Position numbers and translations under genes: made by a program. The notes below the pieces were generated by a model. It was not told the DNA's origin. It saw only the letters and a list, made by a program, of their open reading frames with translations, and made no database searches. Shown in pieces: positions 1-9,103 of a stretch of DNA of 64,000 nucleotides. How positions within the stretch are numbered: position 1 is the stretch's first letter; the number at the start of each line of letters is the position of its first letter. Origin of the DNA: an uncultured Sulfurovum sp. (lineage in GTDB: Bacteria > Campylobacterota > Campylobacteria > Campylobacterales > Sulfurovaceae); NCBI GenBank assembly GCA_902727855.1, contig CACVAS010000105.1:39157-103156 (forward strand), written 5' to 3'.

Positions 1-1091
1 ATGGCATAGGCTTTTTCTTCACGAGCCTTGTCAAGCTCTCTAAAACTATGAGAGTAGATGAGTAAATCATCATAGTGAATGGTCAATGTTTCATCATTAC
101 AGGCTATACCAGATGCACCAATAGTAGAAGCAATACGCCCCCAATTTGGATCTTCACCAAAGAGAGCAGTCTTCACCAGTAAGGAATTACTTAATGCCAT
201 GGAAGCTTTCTTAGCATCTTCTTGAGATATAGCACCTTTCACTTCAAATGCCACAAGTTTATTGGCACCTTCTCCATCTTTGAGTATCATCATAGCCAGC
301 TCAAACATGAGCTTATTTAGAGCTTGTGAAAAGGCTTCTTTGTTGTAGCTACCTGAAGTTTTATTGGCAAGTAACATTACTGTGTCGTTGGTAGAGGTGT
401 CTCCATCTACAGATATACGATTAAAAGATTGTTCAGTGGAAGCTAGGAGTACTGCATCCATGTCATCTTTAGGTATGTCTGCATCTGTGGCAACAAAACA
501 AAGCATGGTTGCCATAGCGGGGTTTATCATACCCGCACCTTTACAAATGGCTGCAATGTTAAAAGAGCTACCATCTTCAAGTGTAACAGTATAGGCTAAC
601 TCTTTTTTAAAAGAGTCTGTAGTCATGATAGCACGTGCAGCTTGATGAGAATTGTGTCCATTAAAGTCTAAAGCATCAAAGGCTGATGTGATTTTATCTA
701 TAGGTAAACGGTACCCAATAACACCAGTAGAAGACATCACTGGGTTGAGTATATTTTGTTTTTGCTTCAGGGTTGAAAAAATAGTTTCTATATCTTCGAT
801 ACCTTTTTCTCCAGTCATGGCATTGGCATTTTTAGCATTTATGAGTACAAAGTTTGTTTGAAAACCTTTAGGGTACTTTTGATAATGTTTGATAGGTGCA
901 GCTTGAAAAGTGTTTGATGTAAAAACAGCAGAAATGTCACAAGCCTCTTCACTACGTATAAAAGCTACATCTCCATCAATATCTGATATACCAGAGTTTG
1001 CAGGGTTTGTACGCATGCCAACATTAGCAGATCCAGAGTAAAATCCTTGTACCGTATCAAGGCCATTTTTTATTTCATCTATCTTAAACAA
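1..1091 (-). CDS. argJ: Bifunctional ornithine acetyltransferase / N-acetylglutamate synthase ArgJ, 3'-truncated by window edge
   Basis: The ORF track misses this gene because it has no ATG and runs off the window. The minus strand reads continuously from a TTG at 1091-1089, preceded by AAGGA, with N-terminus FKIDEIKNGLDTVQGFYSGS. Family landmarks are SSTGVIG, NAKNANAMTGEKG, and KGAGMINPAMAT followed by TMLCF-type sequence, where the known autocleavage before Thr produces the two subunits. DGDTSTNDT is also typical. About 363 codons are present of roughly 390-400 expected, so only the extreme C-terminus is missing. ArgJ moves the acetyl group from N-acetylornithine to glutamate in the cyclic arginine pathway. 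argF lies at the other end of the window, so arginine genes are dispersed. The identification is firm and the TTG start is inferred. Confidence 0.93.
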   Translation of the reverse strand, partial: MFKIDEIKNGLDTVQGFYSGSANVGMRTNPANSGISDIDGDVAFIRSEEACDISAVFTSNTFQAAPIKHYQKYPKGFQTNFVLINAKNANAMTGEKGIEDIETIFSTLKQKQNILNPVMSSTGVIGYRLPIDKITSAFDALDFNGHNSHQAARAIMTTDSFKKELAYTVTLEDGSSFNIAAICKGAGMINPAMATMLCFVATDADIPKDDMDAVLLASTEQSFNRISVDGDTSTNDTVMLLANKTSGSYNKEAFSQALNKLMFELAMMILKDGEGANKLVAFEVKGAISQEDAKKASMALSNSLLVKTALFGEDPNWGRIASTIGASGIACNDETLTIHYDDLLIYSHSFRELDKAREEKAYA

Positions 1092-1100
1092 TTTGTATCC

Positions 1101-2231
1101 TTATATAAACTTCAACTCTTCAGGTTTTTCTTTTTTACGTATAATTTTTTTCGCTTTTCTAATACCTTCACTTGTACCAATAAGTAAAAGTTTTGATTCA
1201 GGCATAATGAGAGTTTCACCTTGAGGCATAGGTATAAACTTACCATCTTTTTGTCGTATACCAATAATGGTTACGTTAGCAACATCTCTAAAACGTGCTA
1301 CCTTTATTTTTTTGAGTACAAGCCAAGAGTTTTTTGAAACCTTTGCTTCCTCCATATCTAACGGGGTATCTTGCTTATATAAAAACTCTTCTAAAAGGTT
1401 TTCCATATCTGGGCGCGCTGCCATCGCATTGATACGTCTTGCCATCAACTTGGTAGCGGTGACTACTTTATCAGCTCCTAGTTTAAGAAGCTTTTCATCA
1501 TCTTTGTTACTTTGTGCGTTGGCAATAATTAAAAAAGGTCTTGTACGTTTTATTTCACTTTCATAGAGTCTTACAGAAGCAATAGTGGCAATGTTATCAG
1601 CAATGTTGTCAGCCAATGTAATAACCCCTTTAGCAGATGAGAGGTGTGATTTTAAAATGCCTTCTTCTGTGTGTGCTTCTGCTGTCACAAAATAGGGATA
1701 TTTGTGTTTTTTGGCTATCTCTTCCATATCTTCACGAGGGTCAACTACTACAAATGGAATATGATTTTCACGAAGTTGTTTGGTGACTTGAATGGTAAAC
1801 TCATTATGGTAACATACAACAAAGTGCTGTTTTAATCTTGCAATTTCGTAAAGCATTTTACGCTCCTTGGCTGTTTTTTGAAATTCACCTTTTTTAACGA
1901 CCTCTGCAATAATACCTACAGCAATAGAGAAAACAACAAATCCAAAAATAATGAGTGTAATAGTAAAAATACGACCCATATCCGAAAGAGGGTGTTGCTC
2001 TCCAAAACCTACAGTTGTAAAGGTAATCCCTGTTTGGTAGATAGCATCCATTAAAGGATACTGCTCTATAATCATGTATCCGATAGTACCCAATAACATC
2101 GTAAGTACAGTAAGTATAAGAGGGAGTCTAAAAGGAGCTAAGTGTCCATAATATTCGTCATTTAGTGTTATGTGGGGTTTTGGATTGTCTTTCCATCCGA
2201 AAAAACGTTTTAATTTTTTGGTAAACTTCAT
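1101..2231 (-). CDS. Two-TM potassium channel with cytoplasmic RCK (TrkA-N/TrkA-C) domains
   Basis: The protein has 376 residues. A short basic N-terminus leads to TM1 (about 33-57), a pore loop with the selectivity filter TVGFGE (about 73-78), and TM2 (about 88-112). A TrkA-N-like Rossmann domain (about 135-260) and a TrkA-C-like domain (about 290-365) follow. This is the architecture of prokaryotic ligand-gated K+ channels such as MthK and the Helicobacter channel HpKchA. An oddity is that the expected glycine-rich nucleotide loop of TrkA-N reads VVCYHNEFT with no GxGxxG, so NAD(H) binding may be lost or altered. It sits just downstream of rpmB on the same strand and 10 nt before the argJ start, so cotranscription is possible. 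Confidence 0.85.
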   Translation of the reverse strand: MKFTKKLKRFFGWKDNPKPHITLNDEYYGHLAPFRLPLILTVLTMLLGTIGYMIIEQYPLMDAIYQTGITFTTVGFGEQHPLSDMGRIFTITLIIFGFVVFSIAVGIIAEVVKKGEFQKTAKERKMLYEIARLKQHFVVCYHNEFTIQVTKQLRENHIPFVVVDPREDMEEIAKKHKYPYFVTAEAHTEEGILKSHLSSAKGVITLADNIADNIATIASVRLYESEIKRTRPFLIIANAQSNKDDEKLLKLGADKVVTATKLMARRINAMAARPDMENLLEEFLYKQDTPLDMEEAKVSKNSWLVLKKIKVARFRDVANVTIIGIRQKDGKFIPMPQGETLIMPESKLLLIGTSEGIRKAKKIIRKKEKPEELKFI

Positions 2232-2287
2232 GATAAGAGAGTATATCTTCTCTTATCTTAAAAGGTTTAGTAGTAACAAACAGAGCG

Positions 2288-2497
2288 TTAGTTAGCTACT
2301 GCCTCTTTTGCTGCTTTCTTCTTCATAGTTCTAAGTGTTGAAGCTGCAACTTTAACTCTTTTAGTTGTTCCATCTTCTAGAGTGATTTTTACAGATCTTA
2401 AGTTAGGAAGTTGTCTTCTTTTTGTTTTGTTATTTGCGTGAGAAACGTTGTTTCCTACAAGTGGCCCTTTGCCAGTAATTGCACATCTTCTTGCCAT
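2288..2497 (-). CDS. rpmB: Large ribosomal subunit protein bL28
   Basis: This 69-residue basic protein starts [20 protein letters not shown] and contains TKRRQLPNL, the standard bL28 signature. Length is close to the usual 62-78. It is a structural protein of the 50S subunit. The ATG is preceded by an AAGGAC-type ribosome binding site (AGGACAT when read on the minus strand). It is the first gene of a leftward run through the K+ channel to argJ. Confidence 0.96.
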   Translation of the reverse strand: MARRCAITGKGPLVGNNVSHANNKTKRRQLPNLRSVKITLEDGTTKRVKVAASTLRTMKKKAAKEAVAN

Positions 2498-2836
2498 AAT
2501 ATGTCCTTCATAAGTAATACCATTATTGTTAATGGTGAATATTTTGTGGGATTATAGGGGATTTTTGTATAAAATTTGCTTAAGTTTCTTGTGTTTTCTT
2601 TGGCATCTTTCCTCTTGGTTTGAATTGTGGCGTTTTTATTCTCTTCTACCCCAAGGGCATTTCCTCACTTTTTTCACGGCATTTTTTTAGAAAAAACGAA
2701 GCAAAAAAGCGTCGTGCTTCTCGAATCGCTTCGCTTACAAGGGCGTTCACCACGACGAGGCATGCTTTGCATGATTAATGGAAGACACTGTGTGTCTGTG
2801 TTATAATTAACCTAAATTATTTAATGTAGGATAGTA
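2498..2836. other. Divergent intergenic spacer with no recognisable gene
   Basis: This 339-bp gap lies between the divergent rpmB and rpe genes. It must hold both promoters. Positions 2700-2770 are more GC-rich than the surroundings and contain a 7-bp inverted repeat, CGTCGTG at 2710-2716 and CACGACG at 2751-2757, enclosing about 34 nt. A small palindrome GCATGCTTTGCATG lies just after it. I see no ORF with coding character and no tRNA. Confidence 0.4.
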
Positions 2837-3478
2837 ATGCAAGTAGCTCCAAGTATTTTATCGGCAGATTTTGGACATTTGGCTCGTGATGTTGAAGCCA
2901 TTTGTGAGGGTGGTTGTGACCTTGTACATGTAGATGTGATGGATGGACATTTTGTGCCAAACCTGACTATTGGTCCAGTTGTGGTTAGTGCTGTAGCAAA
3001 GGCAGCAACAAAACCTTTAGATATCCATCTAATGGTAGAAAATAACACATTTTTTGTAGACCTTTTTGCACCATTGAAGCCAGCGTTTATCTCTTTTCAT
3101 ATAGAAGAAGAAAAACATCCTCATAGACTTATTCAGAAGATACGATCATTAGGAATACGCCCGGCAATTGTGCTTAACCCACATACTCCACCAGAGTCCA
3201 TAGAGTTCCTACTTGAAGATGTAGATATGGTACTTCTTATGTCTGTAAACCCAGGTTTTGGTGGACAAAAGTTTATTTCATCAGTCGTAGAAAAGGCACA
3301 AAGATTAAAGTCTCTCATTGAGAAAAAAAATCCAAAATGTCTCATTGAAGTAGATGGAGGTGTTAGCGATCAAAACATACACCTTTTAAAAGAAGCTGGT
3401 GTAGATGTGGTAGTGGCTGGTTCATTTGTTTACAAGCATCCTAAGGGAATTAAAACAGCCATTGATGCGTTAAAATAA
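2837..3478 (+). CDS. rpe: Ribulose-phosphate 3-epimerase
   Basis: The 213-residue TIM barrel interconverts ribulose 5-phosphate and xylulose 5-phosphate. Motifs are APSILSADFG at the N-terminus, the metal-ligand segment VHVDVMDGHFVPN, SVNPGFGGQKF in the phosphate-binding loop, and EVDGGVSDQN. Length is normal. The start ATG follows AGGATAGTA. A REP-like pair begins two bases after the TAA stop, and trpF follows on the same strand. Confidence 0.96.
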   Translation: MQVAPSILSADFGHLARDVEAICEGGCDLVHVDVMDGHFVPNLTIGPVVVSAVAKAATKPLDIHLMVENNTFFVDLFAPLKPAFISFHIEEEKHPHRLIQKIRSLGIRPAIVLNPHTPPESIEFLLEDVDMVLLMSVNPGFGGQKFISSVVEKAQRLKSLIEKKNPKCLIEVDGGVSDQNIHLLKEAGVDVVVAGSFVYKHPKGIKTAIDALK

Positions 3479-3479
3479 T

Positions 3480-3551
3480 GTAGGGTGTTGTCCCCTGACA
3501 ACACCAAATAGGTATAGAATACAAATGGTGTTGTGAGGCACAGCACCCTAC
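3480..3551. repeat. REP-like bipartite palindromic element (two inverted GTAG hairpins)
   Basis: The left arm begins GTAGGGTGTTGTC and folds on itself (GGTGTTGTC / GACAACACC around CCCT). The right arm ends CACAGCACCCTAC and also folds (GGTGTTGTG / CACAGCACC). The two arms are imperfect inverted copies of each other. A 5' GTAG before an imperfect palindrome is the hallmark of REP sequences mobilised by RAYT (TnpA-REP) enzymes, and two inverted REPs form a BIME. A 26-nt stretch of the left arm recurs exactly, inverted, at 48211-48236. Confidence 0.7.
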
Positions 3552-3561
3552 GGAGAAAGAC

Positions 3562-4155
3562 ATGTTAAAAGTTAAAATATGTGGGATTACCAATTTACAA
3601 GATGCCTTGCATGCAGTTAAATGTGGTGCAGATGCATTAGGGTTTGTATTTTATCCTAAATCCCCACGTTACATTACCCCTACTATGGCTAAACAAATTA
3701 TAGACAAACTCCCACCTTTTGTAGAAAGAGTAGGACTATTTGTGAATGAAAGTGTAGAACACATTGATAGGGTATGCCAAGCGTGTGATATTTCACGTGC
3801 TCAAATACATTTTGATGTTGATGAAGCATTTTTAGACACCATTGGACTAGCAACATTGCCTGTAGTACGAGCTGAGTCTGCCCAAGATGTACATAGGTTT
3901 GAAAATACATACCGTTTGGTTGATGCTTTTAGTGAAGCCTATGGAGGTACGGGGAAGCGTTTAAATCTTGAATGGTTTGAAGGTGTGGACTGTTCCAAAA
4001 TTATTTTAGCAGGTGGACTTACGGAGCAAAATGTTTCAGAAGTGAAAGCATTTGGGTTTTATGGTGTAGATGTAAGTTCAGGTGTAGAGTTGACAAAAGG
4101 TCAAAAAGATTCTCATAAAGTAAAGCAGTTTATAGACAATGCAAAAAGTTTTTGA
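3562..4155 (+). CDS. trpF: Phosphoribosylanthranilate isomerase
   Basis: The 197-residue TIM barrel catalyses the third step of tryptophan synthesis. Signatures are VKICGITNLQDA at the N-terminus with the catalytic Cys, GFVFYPKSPRY, and ILAGGLTEQNV in the C-terminal phosphate site. It stands apart from other trp genes; trpA is about 50 kb away. The end overlaps the downstream exonuclease gene by 17 nt, implying translational coupling. Confidence 0.95.
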   Translation: MLKVKICGITNLQDALHAVKCGADALGFVFYPKSPRYITPTMAKQIIDKLPPFVERVGLFVNESVEHIDRVCQACDISRAQIHFDVDEAFLDTIGLATLPVVRAESAQDVHRFENTYRLVDAFSEAYGGTGKRLNLEWFEGVDCSKIILAGGLTEQNVSEVKAFGFYGVDVSSGVELTKGQKDSHKVKQFIDNAKSF

Positions 4156-4930
4156 AGAACTGACGATAGCCTTTCGCAAGTATAATGGTGTCCTCTGCCA
4201 AGAGACGTACCAGGATATTGCAGAAAAGCATTGTACATTATTGGAAGATAGTGACACCATCCTTATACTGTTACAAGCTTCTGGCTACCCCATTGTAGAA
4301 GCAGAAGATGGCTATAGACTTTTAACATATTTTACCCCATACCACGAACAGAAATATTGTGTCATAGACATAGAAACCAATGGTTCCAAACCAGGCACCT
4401 CACAGGTCATTGAAATAGGTGCGGTAATGCTACAAAATGGAAAAGTTATCGACTCTTATGAAACCTTTGTAGAGTGTGCCTTTTTACCAGAATACATTAC
4501 TAAAATAACTGGCATAGAACCTACAGACCTTATAGATGCACCCAGTCGTAAAGAAGCATTGACTGGACTGCGTCATTTTATGCAAGATAGTATATTTGTC
4601 GCGCATAATGCAAACTTTGATTATAGTTTTCTTAATGCTTCTTTTGAGCGTTTTGGCTTAGGTAACATAGGTAACCCTAAACTTTGTACCATAGATTTGG
4701 CACGAAGAACATTTGAGAGTGAGCGTTATGGATTAGCCTACCTCATAGATTTTTTAGAGATAGAAACAGCCACACACCATCGTGCCTATTCAGATGCTGT
4801 TTGTGCAGCTAAAGTGATGGAGAAGTCAGTGAAAACATTGCCGCAGTATGTCTTGACAGCAGATGAACTTTTAAGGTTTTCTATCTCATCTAAAAAAGAG
4901 AGAAGACTCAAAAAAGAGAAAGAAGATTAA
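4139..4930 (+). CDS. DEDDh 3'-5' exonuclease, DnaQ/epsilon type
   Basis: The protein has 263 residues. About 75 N-terminal residues of unknown fold are followed by an exonuclease domain: CVIDIETNGSKPG carries the Asp and Glu of ExoI, FVAHNANFDYSFL is ExoII, and HHRAYSDAVCAAKVM is the ExoIII His-x4-Asp. These are the metal-binding residues of the DnaQ superfamily. It could be the proofreading subunit or a repair exonuclease; the extra N-terminal region argues against a plain DnaQ. It overlaps trpF upstream and ends tail-to-tail with the EI24-like gene, overlapping by 4 nt. Confidence 0.85.
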   Translation: MQKVFEELTIAFRKYNGVLCQETYQDIAEKHCTLLEDSDTILILLQASGYPIVEAEDGYRLLTYFTPYHEQKYCVIDIETNGSKPGTSQVIEIGAVMLQNGKVIDSYETFVECAFLPEYITKITGIEPTDLIDAPSRKEALTGLRHFMQDSIFVAHNANFDYSFLNASFERFGLGNIGNPKLCTIDLARRTFESERYGLAYLIDFLEIETATHHRAYSDAVCAAKVMEKSVKTLPQYVLTADELLRFSISSKKERRLKKEKED

Positions 4931-5583
4931 TTATTTTCTTTCCCTAAAATATGATGTAAAAAAAGTATCTGTGCAAAGACAGCTGCAAAGATATTGAGTA
5001 TAGGTATATAGTTAAAGCCTGCGGCAATCATAGAGAGCATGGTTGTTCTTTTTGTTTTGTCTTTTAACGTTCTTTTGTCCTCAATGAAGAGACTACTCAC
5101 ATCATAAATAGTTGGTGCCTTCAGGAGTATAGACCATATCCATAACATATATACAGCACCTAAAAGTGGCACAAACATCATAGGGAACGTAAATATAAAA
5201 AGTACAAAAGCAATCAGTGCAGACTTCAAACTTAAAACAGTAGAGGTCGTAACGTTTGGACTACCAGTCACTTGTATCTTAGGGTAGTGTTTTTTTGCCA
5301 ATTTTATCAGCAATGGTTCTATCATAAAAGAAGTCACTACCGATATTGTAATGACAAATATCAGATAAGAGATTGCGACAGAGGCTACTGATGCACCTGT
5401 TGTCTTAAGCCAATCCCATGGCAACCAAGAAAGATAGCTGCCAATAAATGTATGTATAGTACTCTGCGTAGACCATAATATTAAAGCAGTAATGACTAAA
5501 GAGATAAGCCCTACTTTAATGACAAAAAGTAGTACAGTAGCAGAGAGTATGTCTTTAAAACTTTTTCCTATGGTTCGTGTCAT
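4927..5583 (-). CDS. EI24/CysZ-like integral membrane protein
   Basis: This 218-residue protein has four to five hydrophobic segments (about 13-38, 58-80, 118-150 and 190-212) and the general layout of the EI24 (CysZ/YggA) family. CysZ imports sulfate in E. coli, but nothing here fixes the substrate. It is the last gene of a leftward cluster and overlaps the stop of the upstream acyltransferase-fold gene by 4 nt. Confidence 0.6.
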   Translation of the reverse strand: MTRTIGKSFKDILSATVLLFVIKVGLISLVITALILWSTQSTIHTFIGSYLSWLPWDWLKTTGASVASVAISYLIFVITISVVTSFMIEPLLIKLAKKHYPKIQVTGSPNVTTSTVLSLKSALIAFVLFIFTFPMMFVPLLGAVYMLWIWSILLKAPTIYDVSSLFIEDKRTLKDKTKRTTMLSMIAAGFNYIPILNIFAAVFAQILFLHHILGKENN

Positions 5584-6107
5584 GAGAGATACTCATTTTT
5601 AAATGTGACATAACGTGTAGCAGAAGCATAGAGCTCTGCCACTTCTTCATCGGTGAGTTGACGTACAACTTTGGCAGGACTTCCCATAATGAGACTTCTA
5701 GGAGGAAACTTTTTGCCTTTTGTCACAAGTGAGGAAGCACCTACTATAGACTCTTTTCCTATGACTGCACCATCGAGTATAGTGGCACTCATGCCTATAA
5801 GACAGGCGTCTTCTATAGTACACCCATGAAGCATGACTCTATGACCTACAGTTACATCGTTACCTATGATGGTAGGGTGCCCATCACTTTCGTCTGGTTT
5901 CTTATGATGGGTGACGTGAATCATACTGAGGTCTTGTATGTTGCTTCTGTCGCCTATGTGTATGTGATGCACATCTCCACGCACCACACACCCAAACCAT
6001 ACAGCAGCGTCTTCACCCATGACTGTACGTCCAATGACAGAAGCCCCTTGGGCTACCCATGCGTTTTTACCTAGAGTCGGTGTCCAATGTTTAAAGTCTA
6101 AAATCAT
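5580..6107 (-). CDS. Gamma-carbonic-anhydrase-like hexapeptide-repeat protein
   Basis: The 175-residue left-handed beta-helix protein carries WFGCVVRGDVHHIHIGDRSN, IQDLSMIHVTHH, IIGNDVTVGHRVMLHGC and SLVTKGKKFPPRSLIMGSPAK. These are the YrdA/PaaY/CaiE-type motifs with His residues that bind zinc between trimer subunits. Bacterial members are often annotated as gamma carbonic anhydrases, but activity is not shown for many. It lies between ppk1 (8-nt gap) and the EI24-like gene (4-nt overlap), so the three probably form an operon. Confidence 0.88.
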   Translation of the reverse strand: MILDFKHWTPTLGKNAWVAQGASVIGRTVMGEDAAVWFGCVVRGDVHHIHIGDRSNIQDLSMIHVTHHKKPDESDGHPTIIGNDVTVGHRVMLHGCTIEDACLIGMSATILDGAVIGKESIVGASSLVTKGKKFPPRSLIMGSPAKVVRQLTDEEVAELYASATRYVTFKNEYLS

Positions 6108-6115
6108 ATCTGTCC

Positions 6116-8203
6116 TTACGATTCTTTGAGTATTTTTTTTGCCAAACGATTGACGTAGTCTGGTGTCTCTTTTTTGGTTTTGTCATGTATCTTAGAGACA
6201 TACTCTTCTAAAACACAGTGGTTATTGACCTCTTTGCCTAAAGGTAAAACCTTCGTATAGTTTCCGTCACTTTGAAGTTCCCAACGCAAAGAGTTGTCTG
6301 CAAGTTGAAGCCTAAGAATCTGCTCTATTTTCTGGGAAAGTTTCTTTTCCAGTATTGGGGTCATGAGTTCTATACGACGTATGAGGTTACGTGGCATAAG
6401 GTCAGCAGATGAAATGTAACAGCCTACCTTGTCATTTTTAAAATAATAGATACGCGCATGCTCTAAGTATTTACCTATGACAGAAGAGACTTTTATATTG
6501 TCAGAGACACCTTTAACCCCAGGTTTTAAACAACATATACCACGAATAATAAGGTCAATTTTACATCCTTCTTGAGACGCCAAGTAGAGTGCTTTAATAA
6601 TGTTTGAATCCACAAGAGAGTTGGCTTTTAAAATAATGTGACCCTCCAAACCATGTTGACTCTCTTGCTCTATGAGTTTAATGAGTTTCGGTTTAATTTG
6701 TTTTGGAGACATAAAAAGAGGGTCTAATGTCGTGTGCGTAGAAAAACCTGTTAAAAAATGGAAAAATTGCGTAGCATCTGTAGAAAATATTTTTCTAGAG
6801 GTAAAGTATGAGATATCGGTATATATTTTTGCTGTACTTGGATTGTAATTACCAGTGGCTAGATGTACATAACTTTTGAGTTTTGAGCCGGTACGTTTAA
6901 TGACTTGGGCAATTTTGGCATGCACTTTAAGCCCAGGGATACCGTAAACCACATGTGCACCTGCCTCTTCTAGTGCTTTGGCCCATCGTAGGTTATTTTC
7001 TTCATCAAAACGTGCTTTAAGTTCTACAAGCACCATGACTTGTTTTCCATCTCGTATCGCATCTATGAGTGCTTTGACAATTGGTGACTTTTGTCCTGCA
7101 CGGTAAAGCGTCATACGAATAGCAAGCGTCTCGGGATCTGCGGCACCTTGTTTTATGAACTGTACAACCGGCTCAAAAGAATCAAAAGGGTGGTAGAGTA
7201 AAACATCTTCCTTGTCTATGGCTTCAAAGATATTATTTGCGTCCAGTGGAGGCAGTGTTTTAGGATTAAAAGTAGGTAGTACTAGATGTGAGAGAGCCTT
7301 GTCACCCACTATTTGCCACAAAGAACCCAAATGTAAGGGGAGTGTCTTGTAGGAGTAGATGTCTTTGTCATCAAGGTTTAGGTGTGAAAGTAGAAACTTG
7401 GTTAGCTTTTTATTTGCATCTTCTCTGAGCTCTAAACGGATAAGTGAACCCTTGTTTCTCGAACGTAGTCCTTCTTCAAGAAGTTGTAAGAAGTCATCTG
7501 CTTCCTCTTCTTCTATCTCTATGTCTGCATTTCTAGTGACCCTAAAAGGTGTAGAAGCGTGTGGTGTAAACCCAGGAAAAACTTCAGAGGCAAAATGAAC
7601 AACCACGGACTCTATGGGTACAAAAGTTTGCCCAATCTGCAAAAACCTAGGAAGAATCCTAGGTATACGTATTAGCCCATGTTTGACATTTTTCAACGCA
7701 TCTTTGAGTGTAAGAGCCAGACCAAAACTAAGGTTATTTAAATGAGGAAAAGGGTGTGTTGCATCTACAGCTATGGGGATGATAACAGGGTAAATTTCAT
7801 TAAAAAATACCTCTTTGAGTGTGGCTTTTTCTTTGTCATTTAATGTGTCATAGTTTTTGATATGTACATCATTTTCATGTAGTTTAGAGACAATAGAAGT
7901 GTAACATATCTCTAGCACTTGATGCTCTTTATGTAGGTAGGTATGTATCTCATTAAGCTGTTCAAGTGGCGTGAGCTTTGCTGCACCTGTCTCTTGTATG
8001 CGTGCTTTATAGAGTGCCTTAAGACCCGCAACACGTATCATGTAAAACTCATCTAGGTTTGTACCGTAGATGGCTAAAAACTTTAGACGTTCAAGTGGAG
8101 GAAGCTTCTCATCAAGCGCTTGAGCGAGTACACGAGAGTTAAACTGAAGCCATGAGAGTTCACGGTTAAAATAGAGTTGCGACGAGTCGAGATCATGAGC
8201 CAT
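6116..8203 (-). CDS. ppk1: Polyphosphate kinase 1
   Basis: The 695-residue protein makes polyphosphate reversibly from ATP. The N-terminus LYFNRELSWLQFNSRVLAQA is diagnostic. The C-terminal phospholipase-D-like half has GIPGLKVHAKIAQVIKR, with the His phosphorylated in catalysis, followed by YVHLATGNYNPSTAKIY and ISSADLMPRNLIRRIELMTP. The length matches the family. It is the promoter-proximal gene of the leftward ppk1 / hexapeptide protein / EI24-like cluster. Confidence 0.96.
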   Translation of the reverse strand: MAHDLDSSQLYFNRELSWLQFNSRVLAQALDEKLPPLERLKFLAIYGTNLDEFYMIRVAGLKALYKARIQETGAAKLTPLEQLNEIHTYLHKEHQVLEICYTSIVSKLHENDVHIKNYDTLNDKEKATLKEVFFNEIYPVIIPIAVDATHPFPHLNNLSFGLALTLKDALKNVKHGLIRIPRILPRFLQIGQTFVPIESVVVHFASEVFPGFTPHASTPFRVTRNADIEIEEEEADDFLQLLEEGLRSRNKGSLIRLELREDANKKLTKFLLSHLNLDDKDIYSYKTLPLHLGSLWQIVGDKALSHLVLPTFNPKTLPPLDANNIFEAIDKEDVLLYHPFDSFEPVVQFIKQGAADPETLAIRMTLYRAGQKSPIVKALIDAIRDGKQVMVLVELKARFDEENNLRWAKALEEAGAHVVYGIPGLKVHAKIAQVIKRTGSKLKSYVHLATGNYNPSTAKIYTDISYFTSRKIFSTDATQFFHFLTGFSTHTTLDPLFMSPKQIKPKLIKLIEQESQHGLEGHIILKANSLVDSNIIKALYLASQEGCKIDLIIRGICCLKPGVKGVSDNIKVSSVIGKYLEHARIYYFKNDKVGCYISSADLMPRNLIRRIELMTPILEKKLSQKIEQILRLQLADNSLRWELQSDGNYTKVLPLGKEVNNHCVLEEYVSKIHDKTKKETPDYVNRLAKKILKES

Positions 8204-8287
8204 ATGGTGTACCTACTATACTAAATATTTACACGCATTATAGCAAAATAAATCTATAGTTTTTTCCCAAAAAGCAAACGGTCATAG

Positions 8288-8659
8288 CTAGGGATAATCA
8301 TTTAAAATTTCTTTTAGAACAGTTTGTAGGTTTAATATATGTTCTGTTGTTACCTCATAAACAACTTCAGCATTCAAATCAAAATAATGATGAGATAAAA
8401 TATCACGCATGCCTGCTACTTCACGCCAAGGAATAGTTGTATAATTTTTAAAAAGTTTTTTATCTGTTTCTTTGTCAATTTTTTTGACAGCTTCACCTAT
8501 CGCTATAAGTTGCATACATATACTATCGAGTAACATCAAGCTATTGTCATCTTGTAGATAATCATCTATAGAACAAATATCACGATTTCTATGTAATATT
8601 TTTTCTGTTGCATCTATCATATGATGAAGTAAATCAATGACTATTTCTTTATCATACAT
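8288..8659 (-). CDS. HepT-like HEPN ribonuclease toxin (DUF86)
   Basis: The 123-residue helical protein has the HEPN catalytic signature R-x4-H-x-Y as MRDILSHHYF. In characterised MntA/HepT systems HepT is an RNase, and the antitoxin MntA AMPylates the tyrosine of this motif. The gene overlaps the upstream mntA-like gene by 8 nt. It is the first of three such modules in the window, in antitoxin-then-toxin order. Confidence 0.85.
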   Translation of the reverse strand: MYDKEIVIDLLHHMIDATEKILHRNRDICSIDDYLQDDNSLMLLDSICMQLIAIGEAVKKIDKETDKKLFKNYTTIPWREVAGMRDILSHHYFDLNAEVVYEVTTEHILNLQTVLKEILNDYP

Positions 8660-8942
8660 AGATGGCTTCTTTTTCTATCCGCTCTTTTAAGAGGTTGTTC
8701 ATTCTGTCTCTCATTTGAACAATGTCTACATGGGTATTAAAATATTCTTCTATATCATTTTTTATAGCAATTAGTCCAAACATTGTACTTTTATTTAAAT
8801 CTACAACGATGTCTATATCACTTTTAGATGTGGCTTGATTACGTGCGTATGACCCAAATATACCTATATTTTTTACATGATACATTCTTTCAAATCTCTC
8901 TTTATTTTGTGTTAAATAATCTAAAATTTGTTTTTGTGTCAT
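8652..8942 (-). CDS. MntA-like minimal nucleotidyltransferase antitoxin
   Basis: The 96-residue protein has the nucleotidyltransferase signature GIFGSYARNQATSKSDIDIV, that is GS-x(n)-DxD with a further distal acidic position (HVDIVQ). MntA-type enzymes AMPylate the paired HepT toxin. It precedes the HepT-like gene with an 8-nt overlap on the same strand. The pair lies immediately past the RHS locus. Confidence 0.85.
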   Translation of the reverse strand: MTQKQILDYLTQNKERFERMYHVKNIGIFGSYARNQATSKSDIDIVVDLNKSTMFGLIAIKNDIEEYFNTHVDIVQMRDRMNNLLKERIEKEAIYV

Positions 8943-9103
8943 ACTTGAATCCTCATAGCTTCATTTCATGTATTATATCAAAAACCTTGTTTGTTTTTTA
9001 GTTTGGAGTATGATAGGCATTCTGTAGCTTGGATACTACAAACCTATGTGAGTTCTTTCACAGTCTCATGACGGATGGGAATGAGCTAGGTTTTCATATT
9101 GCC

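Noticed and set aside
364-861. Plus-strand ORFs at 364-594 and 652-861
   Set aside because: They are antisense to argJ, which has clear family motifs on the minus strand.
2710-2757. CGTCGTG...CACGACG inverted repeat as a further REP element
   Set aside because: It lacks the 5' GTAG, has only 7 paired bases around a long loop, and no second copy was seen.
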